Part shown: one piece after another, positions 58,403 through 64,000 of the stretch
Layout: each line of letters begins with the position of its first letter
Numbering within the stretch: position 1 is the stretch's first letter
NCBI RefSeq assembly: GCF_022664465.1
Contig: NZ_JAKREV010000001.1
Span: 682,001-746,000, forward strand
Direction: 5' to 3'
Source: Sphingomonas hankookensis
Lineage (GTDB): Bacteria; Pseudomonadota; Alphaproteobacteria; Sphingomonadales; Sphingomonadaceae
Length of the DNA: 64,000 nucleotides
Notes under the pieces: model-generated
Told to the model about the DNA's origin: nothing
What the model saw: the letters and a program-made list of their open reading frames with translations, nothing else
The model's database searches: none
Translations under genes and position numbers: made by a program

Positions 58403-59769
58403 TTGCTATGGTCGAAGGGGTTCTTGGGCGCGCGCATGTTCAGCCGCACCGGGACCGCGCCGAAGCCGAATTCCTTGCGGATGCCGTTGACCAGATAGCG
58501 TTTGTAGCTTTCGGGCAGCTGGTCGACGCGGGTGCCGAACAGCACGAAACTGGGCGGGCGGGTGTTGTTCTGCGTGATGTAGCGCATCTTGATGCGCTTG
58601 CCGCCGGGCGCGGGCGGCGGGTTGGCTTCGAGCGCGCGGTCGAACCAGCGGTTGAGCTGGCCGGTCGAGACGCGCTTGCTCCACGATTCGCGGGTGTCGA
58701 ACGCGGCCTGCATCAGGACGTCGAGCCCCTTGCCGGTCGCGGCCGATACGGTCAGCAGCGGCACGCCCTTCGCCTGGGCGAGGCCTTCGTCGAGCGCACC
58801 CTTCACCCCGTTGAACAGTGACGAGGCGTGCTCGGCAACGTCCCATTTGTTGAGCGCGATCACCAGCGCGCGACCTTCTTGCAGCACGCGGTCGGCGATC
58901 TTGATGTCTTGCAATTCAAGCCCGCGGGTACCGTCGAGGAGCAGCACGACGACCTCGGCGAAGTCGATCGCGTGGAGCGCATCGGCGACCGACAGCTTCT
59001 CCAGCTTTTCCTGTACCCGCGCCTTCTTGCGCATGCCCGCCGTGTCGATCAGCCGGACGTCGCGCACCCGCCCGTCGGCGGCGGTCCATTGCCAGTCGAC
59101 GGCGATCGAATCGCGGGTGATGCCGGCTTCGGGGCCGGTGATCAGGCGGTCTTCGCCGAGGAAACGGTTGATCAGCGTCGATTTGCCGGCGTTCGGACGC
59201 CCGACGATCGCCAGTTTCAGCGGCGCGTTCTCGGGATCATATTCGCCCTCTTCCTCGACCGGCTCGTCCTCGCGCTCGACATAGGGGCGCAGCGCATCGA
59301 ACAGGTCGGCGACACCCTCGCCATGCTCCGCCGACATCTGCACCGGATCGCCAAAACCCAGCGCCAGCGATTCGAGCACGCCGTTTTCGCCCGCGCGGCC
59401 CTCCGCCTTGTTCGCGACCAGCACGACGGTGCCGTCGGCCGAGCGCAGCCAGCGGGCGATTTCCTCGTCGAGTGGAGTGATGCCGGCGCGGGCGTCGATC
59501 ATGAACAGCGCGACATCGGCCATCTCGACCGCCGCCTGCGTCTGCATCCGCATCCGGCCGGGCAGCGTCGCGGCGTCCTCATCCTCAAACCCCGCCGTGT
59601 CGAAGATGGTGAAGTCGAGGCCCAGCAGGTTCGCCTCCCCCTCGCGCCGGTCGCGGGTCACGCCCGGCTGGTCGTCGACCAGCGCCAGCCGCTTGCCGAC
59701 CAGCCGGTTGAACAGCGTCGACTTGCCGACATTGGGACGGCCGATGATGGCGACGACGGGAAGGGGCAT
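58399..59769 (-). CDS. der: Ribosome biogenesis GTPase Der (EngA)
   Basis: A 456-residue essential GTPase for 50S subunit assembly with two tandem G domains. P-loops GRPNVGKST (residues 9-17) and GRPNAGKST (near 190) are seen, with switch-II DTAGF/DTAGM and NKxD motifs VANKAEG and ALNKWD. A KH-like C-terminal domain follows (about 365-456). It lies in the usual bamB-der order. Confidence 0.97.
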   Translation of the reverse strand: MPLPVVAIIGRPNVGKSTLFNRLVGKRLALVDDQPGVTRDRREGEANLLGLDFTIFDTAGFEDEDAATLPGRMRMQTQAAVEMADVALFMIDARAGITPLDEEIARWLRSADGTVVLVANKAEGRAGENGVLESLALGFGDPVQMSAEHGEGVADLFDALRPYVEREDEPVEEEGEYDPENAPLKLAIVGRPNAGKSTLINRFLGEDRLITGPEAGITRDSIAVDWQWTAADGRVRDVRLIDTAGMRKKARVQEKLEKLSVADALHAIDFAEVVVLLLDGTRGLELQDIKIADRVLQEGRALVIALNKWDVAEHASSLFNGVKGALDEGLAQAKGVPLLTVSAATGKGLDVLMQAAFDTRESWSKRVSTGQLNRWFDRALEANPPPAPGGKRIKMRYITQNNTRPPSFVLFGTRVDQLPESYKRYLVNGIRKEFGFGAVPVRLNMRAPKNPFDHSK

Positions 59770-59842
59770 GGGGATTCCTGGGGGTGCGCGGGTGCCGCGA
59801 TTGTAGGGCGTTAGGGGGAATGGGTCGAGGGTTAGCCATTAT

Positions 59843-59937
59843 CGTCGCTCCCGCGAAGGCGGGAACCCATATACGCCGACGCAGCGCCTCTATCAGAAGC
59901 GCTGCGTCTATGGATCCCCGCCTGCGCGGGGATGACG
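59843..59937. repeat. Dispersed palindromic repeat (family A)
   Basis: CGTCGCTCCCGCGAAGGCGG ... CCGCCTGCGCGGGGATGACG, between bamB and der on the same strand. The loop contains a further small palindrome (CGCAGCGCCTC...GCGCTGCG). Confidence 0.85.
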
Positions 59938-59947
59938 GAGAATGAGA

Positions 59948-61279
59948 TTACTTCCAGGCGGTCAGCTGTCCGGCGTCGTCCAGCAGGTACAGCATGCCGT
60001 TGGCGACGATCGGCGACAGGGTATAGCCGGCCTTCGACCGGGTATCCTGCGTCGTGGTGATGCTGCCATCGGCGGTCGAGGCCGATACCAGCTGCCCTTC
60101 CGAATTGGCGAGCAGTAGGCGGTTGCCGGCGAGGACCGGGCCGACCCAGCTGATCGGACCCTTGCGCTTCTTGACGTTGCGGAAGCCGGGGAGCTGCTGC
60201 ACCCAGCGCAGCTTGCCGCTGCCGCGCGAGATGCACAGCAGGCGGGCGTCGTCGGTCACGACGAAAATCCATTCACCGGCCACCCACGGCGTCGAGATGC
60301 CGGCGAGATTCTGTTCCCACAGCCGCTGGCCCGACACGAGTTCGAGCGCGACCATGCGCCCGCCCTGCCCGACCGCATAGACGCGACCATTGTCGATCAC
60401 CGGTTCGGCATCGATATCGGCCAGCGCCGATACCGAGGTCGAGGCCGAAGTGCGCGACAGGCTGTCGCCCCATACCGAGCGGCCGTTTTCGTAGCGATAG
60501 GCGTTCAGTTCGCCCGACGAGAAGCCGGCGACCACCGTTCCCTGTGCCGATGCCGGCGCGGCGACGCCGAACACGCCCTGCGCCTCGACGCTGCCCGACT
60601 GGGTCCACGCGACCTTGCCATCGGCCTGGTCGAGCGCGAACAGCTGGTTGTCCTGGCTGACGACATAGACCTGGTTGTTGGCGACGGTCGGGGCGCCGCG
60701 CAGCGGCCCGCCGGGCTTCGCGCGCCACACTTCCTTGCCATCGGCAATGTCGAACGCGACGACATCGCCCAGGCCATCGGTGGCGAAGGCACGGCCGCCA
60801 TCCACCGAGACGCCGCCGCCGAAGCGGGCACGGGGATTCTCATCGCCCTTGACCGTCTGCGCGGTCCAGATGGCCGCGCCGGTATCGGCGGCCATCGCCG
60901 TCACCTTGCCGGTCACGTCGATGACGTAGAGGCGACCGCCCGCGACGACGGGTGCCGCGGCAAGACGGGTGCGGGTGTTGCCACCCTCGATCCGCGCGCT
61001 CCACGCCTGGGTCAGCGTGTCGCCGAGCGCCACATGGCCCATCGACTTGGACGGGTTGCCGCCGGGCTGAGCCCAGTCGGCATTGGTTTCCGCGAGCGGC
61101 AGCACGACCTGCAAATTGGCAAGCGCCGGATCGACCTCGGCCAGGTTTTCGGATGCGAGGATCGGCACGCGTTGTCCGACGACCGGGGTGCGCGCCGGGC
61201 CCTTGCCCTTCAAGGCGCCGCAACCGCCCAGCAGCGCCAACGCCGCGACCGCTGCCGAGAGTTTCAGATGCGTCTTCAT
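59948..61279 (-). CDS. bamB: Outer-membrane assembly lipoprotein BamB
   Basis: A 443-residue lipoprotein with the lipobox LLGGC (Cys20). The body is an eight-bladed beta-propeller with PQQ-like repeats such as GRLYVIDVTGKVTAMAADTG, FATDGLGDVVAFDIADG and VYVVSQDNQLFALDQADG. It helps BamA assemble outer-membrane proteins. The gene order yfgM-bamB-der is the same as in E. coli. A family A repeat separates it from der. Confidence 0.93.
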   Translation of the reverse strand: MKTHLKLSAAVAALALLGGCGALKGKGPARTPVVGQRVPILASENLAEVDPALANLQVVLPLAETNADWAQPGGNPSKSMGHVALGDTLTQAWSARIEGGNTRTRLAAAPVVAGGRLYVIDVTGKVTAMAADTGAAIWTAQTVKGDENPRARFGGGVSVDGGRAFATDGLGDVVAFDIADGKEVWRAKPGGPLRGAPTVANNQVYVVSQDNQLFALDQADGKVAWTQSGSVEAQGVFGVAAPASAQGTVVAGFSSGELNAYRYENGRSVWGDSLSRTSASTSVSALADIDAEPVIDNGRVYAVGQGGRMVALELVSGQRLWEQNLAGISTPWVAGEWIFVVTDDARLLCISRGSGKLRWVQQLPGFRNVKKRKGPISWVGPVLAGNRLLLANSEGQLVSASTADGSITTTQDTRSKAGYTLSPIVANGMLYLLDDAGQLTAWK

Positions 61280-61307
61280 GGAAAGGGGGTTCCGGTATCG
61301 AGAAGGG

Positions 61308-62015
61308 TTATTGCGCGACGACGGTGGCGGCGGGCGTGGCGGGTGCGGCGTCGACGCCGAGCGACCCGGCCATCTGCACCGCGCGCGCACGCACGCTTTC
61401 GGGCACGCCGTCGGTCTGCGCGATCAGCGCGAAGGTCTGTCCAGCCTGTTGCAGCTTGTTCTGGCGGAGATAGGCGATCGCCACCATTTCGCCGGCGCTG
61501 CCGAGCCACGGGCTGCCCTTGTCGGCCAATCCGCGCAGCCGGTCGATGACCTGTTGCGGCTGCAGCGTGTCATATTCGACCGAAGTCTGGCGGACGAGCG
61601 CGAGGTCGCGGAACGGCTGGGCCAGGGTTTCGTCGGCGGCGACCTTGCCAAAGGCGGCGGCGGCGCCCTTCGCGTCGTTCTTCGACAGCAGCAGGTCGGC
61701 CTGCGTCAGCAGCGCGGTGGCGCGCACCGCGTCCTTGTCCGATGTCGTCAGCTTGGCGACGATCGCGCCGCCCTGTGCCGGGCGCCCCTGCTGGATATCG
61801 TCGAGCGCGGTGGCGAGCTGCTGCCCCTGTTCGCCGGCAATGCTGTTCTGGCGGTGCTGCCACCACGTCCAGCCGCCGAACGCGACGAGCGCCAGCACGA
61901 CCACGCCGATGATCAACAAGCCATAGCGCTTGCCGATGTTCGACATCTGCTCACGGCGCAGCTCGTCATCGACTTCGCGGATGAAGGCTTCGTTGTTCTG
62001 CGGGGTCAACGCCAA
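61308..62015 (-). CDS. yfgM: YfgM-like tetratricopeptide protein
   Basis: A 235-residue protein with one N-terminal membrane helix (YGLLIIGVVVLALVAFGGW, about 31-50) and a periplasmic TPR domain. The start MALTPQNNEAFIREVDDELRREQ matches the YfgM/TPR_21 family, an ancillary SecYEG subunit with chaperone links. The start is TTG at 62015 with GGAG eight bases before it; no ATG is available. It is upstream of bamB in the same order as E. coli. Confidence 0.88.
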   Translation of the reverse strand: MALTPQNNEAFIREVDDELRREQMSNIGKRYGLLIIGVVVLALVAFGGWTWWQHRQNSIAGEQGQQLATALDDIQQGRPAQGGAIVAKLTTSDKDAVRATALLTQADLLLSKNDAKGAAAAFGKVAADETLAQPFRDLALVRQTSVEYDTLQPQQVIDRLRGLADKGSPWLGSAGEMVAIAYLRQNKLQQAGQTFALIAQTDGVPESVRARAVQMAGSLGVDAAPATPAATVVAQ

Positions 62016-62159
62016 GGGAACAGCTCCAGGGGATAGATCAAGCGCGCTCCTTTAGCCGAGCACCGGACGAAACGAAAGCGAATGGTCGTGGGGGTCGGTG
62101 CCGGGGTGGGATCATAGACGGTTGCGGCTGTGTGGGGGATGAACGGGGTTCCCGACGAT

Positions 62160-62254
62160 CGTCATCCCCGCGCAGGCGGGGATCCATACACGCTGACGTT
62201 CCGGCAGGGTTCGCTGGCGTTGCGGCTATGGATTCCCGCCTTCGCGGGAATGAC
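62160..62254. repeat. Dispersed palindromic repeat (family A)
   Basis: CGTCATCCCCGCGCAGGCGG ... CCGCCTTCGCGGGAATGACG, between panB and yfgM. The remaining 62016-62274 holds no gene. Confidence 0.85.
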
Positions 62255-62274
62255 GAGGGGGAGGTGACGCCGCC

Positions 62275-63135
62275 CTACTCCTTCGGCGCGTAGAGCTGGC
62301 CCGGCCCCGGGAACGTCCGCGCGCGAACCTCCTCGGCGTAGGTCGTCACCGCCCCCGCGACATGGTCGGCCATCTCGCCATAGGTCTTCACGAAACGCGG
62401 CGTGCGTTCGAACAGGCCCAGCATGTCCTCGGCCACCAGCACCTGCCCGTCGCACTGCGCCGATGCGCCGATGCCGATCGTCGGGCAGGCGATGCGGCGG
62501 GTAATCTCGACCGCGATCGGTTCGACCACCCCCTCGATCACCACGGCGAAGGCACCCGCTTCGGCCACGGCGACCGCATCGGCGACGATCTTTTCCGCTT
62601 CCGCTACACTCCGCCCGCGCGCGCCATAGCCGCCGAGCTGGTTCACCGCCTGCGGCGTCAGGCCGACATGGCCCATCACCGGAATCCCGCGCTGCGACAG
62701 GAAGGCGACGGTGTCGGCCATCGCCGTGCCCCCCTCCAGCTTCACCGCCGCGGCACCGGTCGCCTTCAGCAGCATCGCCGCGCTTTCGAAGGCTTGGGCG
62801 GGGCTCGCTTCATAGCTGCCGAACGGCATGTCGATGACGACGAGCGCGTGATAGGAGCCGCGCACCACCGCCGCGCCGTGTGCCGCCATCATGTCCAGCG
62901 TCACCGGCACGGTCGACGGCAGGCCGTAGATCACCTGCCCCAGGCTGTCGCCGACGAGCAGCATGTCGCACTGCGCATCCATCAGCTGCGCCATGCGCAC
63001 GGTATAGGCGGTCAGCATCACCAGCGGCGTCTTGCCCTTGGCGGCACGGATCGCGGGGATGGTCAGTCGCTTCATCGGCGCCGGGGTGGGCGTCGCGCGG
63101 CTGGTGGCGGTGTCGATGGTGAAGGTCGTGGACAT
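62275..63135 (-). CDS. panB: 3-methyl-2-oxobutanoate hydroxymethyltransferase
   Basis: A 286-residue TIM-barrel enzyme of pantothenate synthesis that makes ketopantoate from alpha-ketoisovalerate with methylene-THF. Signature segments are [36 protein letters not shown] split over residues 59-81, VKLEGG near 131 and [12 protein letters not shown] near 152. Near 222 it has [21 protein letters not shown]. It follows the small membrane protein by 23 bases. Confidence 0.96.
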   Translation of the reverse strand: MSTTFTIDTATSRATPTPAPMKRLTIPAIRAAKGKTPLVMLTAYTVRMAQLMDAQCDMLLVGDSLGQVIYGLPSTVPVTLDMMAAHGAAVVRGSYHALVVIDMPFGSYEASPAQAFESAAMLLKATGAAAVKLEGGTAMADTVAFLSQRGIPVMGHVGLTPQAVNQLGGYGARGRSVAEAEKIVADAVAVAEAGAFAVVIEGVVEPIAVEITRRIACPTIGIGASAQCDGQVLVAEDMLGLFERTPRFVKTYGEMADHVAGAVTTYAEEVRARTFPGPGQLYAPKE

Positions 63136-63158
63136 TGCGCGGGTCTAGCGAAACCGGC

Positions 63159-63599
63159 TCAGCGAAGCCACCCGCGGGCGATGCCGTGCCGGGCCACGCC
63201 CAGCTGCCACAGCGCGATCGCGAAGATCACCAGCGGAAATGGCACGGTCGCCGCCGCACCCTTGACCGCGATCAGGTCGGTCGCGGCGAATACCCAGCCG
63301 AACTGGATCGCCACCGCGAGCAGCGATGCGGCATAGAGCCCCGCCGCCCAGCGCCGCCCGAGCAGCAGCGCGACGCTGCCGAACAATCCGCCCCAGGTCG
63401 CGATGCCGTAGATCCAGTTGAACCAGACCGGCAGCGACTGGAAAAAGCGGCGATCATAGTCGGGCAGCGCCGCCAATGCCGCCGGCCCCATCGTCGCCTG
63501 CGCATAAAAGGCATAGACCCCGGCCGCCCCCCACAGCAGGAACAGCACCGCGACGATGCGGAACCACGGTGGCGGCGTTCGGACGAAAGTCGGTGCCAT
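63159..63599 (-). CDS. Small integral membrane protein
   Basis: A 146-residue protein with four hydrophobic helices. Identifiable pieces are VAVLFLLWGAAGVYAFYAQ, LPVWFNWIYGIATWGGLFGSVALL and a last IFAIALWQLG. It resembles uncharacterised sphingomonad membrane proteins. It is close to panB (23 bases) on the same strand, probably co-transcribed. Confidence 0.75.
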   Translation of the reverse strand: MAPTFVRTPPPWFRIVAVLFLLWGAAGVYAFYAQATMGPAALAALPDYDRRFFQSLPVWFNWIYGIATWGGLFGSVALLLGRRWAAGLYAASLLAVAIQFGWVFAATDLIAVKGAAATVPFPLVIFAIALWQLGVARHGIARGWLR

Positions 63600-63659
63600 G
63601 CTGCTCCCACGCGAATCGATACGGCATCGCAATAATGCCCCGCCGGGTGGTTAACGCAA

Positions 63660-64000
63660 TCACCCGGCGATGGCGAATCGCCCGGCATAGCGATCGGGCT
63701 TGAACCCGGTTTCGATCCAGCCGTCGCCGACCAGTACCGGCCGCTTGATCATCGACGGTTGCGCCAGCATCAAGTCGATCGCCCGCGATGCGTCGAGATC
63801 GGCCTTGTCGGCGTCGGGCAGCTTGCGAAAGGTCGTGCCCGCGCGGTTAAGCAGCGTTTCCCAGCCGAGATCACCGACCCAGCCCTCCAGCGTGCCGCGG
63901 TCGATGCCGGCCTTCTTATAGTCGTGGAAGGTGTAGGCGACACCGTGCGCATCGAGCCAGGTGCGCGCCTTCTTCATCGTGTCGCAGTTGGGGATGCCGT
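63660..64000 (-). CDS. ArsC/Spx-family reductase-like protein (partial)
   Basis: The gene enters from the right edge, and the last 113 residues are seen. The thioredoxin-fold start GIPNCDTMKKARTWLD carries the single active Cys typical of the ArsC/YffB branch. Further motifs are VAYTFHDYKKAGID and SMIKRPVLVGDGWIETGF (the RP and G patterns of the family). It lacks the second nearby Cys of Spx. The first residues lie outside the window. Confidence 0.85.
   Translation of the reverse strand, partial: GIPNCDTMKKARTWLDAHGVAYTFHDYKKAGIDRGTLEGWVGDLGWETLLNRAGTTFRKLPDADKADLDASRAIDLMLAQPSMIKRPVLVGDGWIETGFKPDRYAGRFAIAG

Noticed and set aside
3833..62254. CRISPR array made of the family A repeats
   Set aside because: Copies are dispersed singly over 58 kb without regular spacers and no cas gene is present.
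1..64000. tRNA or rRNA genes
   Set aside because: No cloverleaf-like stretch or GTTCRANNC-type T-loop was noticed in any gap; this was a visual check only.

Overview
The window looks like a chromosomal segment from an alphaproteobacterium of the Sphingomonadaceae, most likely Sphingomonas or a close relative. The support is uniformly high GC with strong GC3, the core gene order miaB - phoH - ybeY - corC - lnt - metK - trmB, many small families typical of sphingomonads (DUF2171, DUF4345, DUF1203, DUF2721, PHA granule-region protein), and many copies of intergenic palindromes of the 'CAGCGAAGGCTG' type. Taxon assignment is inference from gene content. No phage, IS transposase, rRNA, tRNA or CRISPR array was seen.

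Layout. 1-6.2 kb: edge of a methyltransferase-like membrane protein, an M61 peptidase, pyrophosphatase (ppa), a TfoX-like protein coupled to a DMT transporter, and a DUF1345 membrane protein. 6.2-13 kb: ispG, an acyltransferase, isoaspartyl peptidase coupled to a VOC protein, an S1/P1 nuclease, a small lipoprotein and a membrane diguanylate cyclase. 13-31.5 kb: fadD-like ligase, then the RNA-modification/envelope block miaB, phoH, ybeY, corC, lnt, metK, trmB. This block is interrupted by a VapBC-type module between phoH and ybeY, a 3.3 kb group of unrelated genes between corC and lnt, and two unknown secreted proteins plus a PAP2 phosphatase between metK and trmB. 31.5-40.5 kb: NAD salvage locus (pncB-nrtR divergent from pncA with a palindromic operator between them), a NarL-type regulator convergent with a large MASE1 hybrid histidine kinase, a GNAT/BioF2-like protein and two coupled membrane proteins. 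40.5-45.1 kb: class Ia ribonucleotide reductase, nrdA and nrdB, separated by a DUF559 nuclease gene framed by 57-bp inverted repeats, a DUF2171 gene and two small membrane proteins. 45.5-53.7 kb: HNH protein, secreted proteins, an outer-membrane barrel, type II NADH dehydrogenase and a large M16 peptidase. 53.7-57.4 kb: glycosyltransferase group with a multi-pass membrane protein. 57.6-64 kb: HEAT protein, then tusA-der-bamB-yfgM, panB, a membrane protein and an ArsC/Spx-family reductase cut by the right edge.

Functional themes are envelope biogenesis (lnt, bamB, yfgM, corC, glycosyltransferases), RNA maturation (miaB, ybeY, trmB), nucleotide and cofactor supply (nrdAB, ispG, panB, pncAB, metK), and signalling (diguanylate cyclase, hybrid kinase and response regulator).

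The most unusual structure is the 496-bp DUF559 cassette at 42807-43302. Its 57-bp inverted ends match at 54 of 57 positions and all three mismatches lie in hairpin loops. The gene's start codon abuts the left end. This is a candidate non-autonomous or self-mobilising nuclease element. Next in interest are the toxin-antitoxin module spliced seamlessly into the phoH-ybeY operon with a perfect 12-bp inverted-repeat operator, the nested SD-sequestering hairpins ahead of metK, and several families of dispersed palindromes, including one nested inside another.
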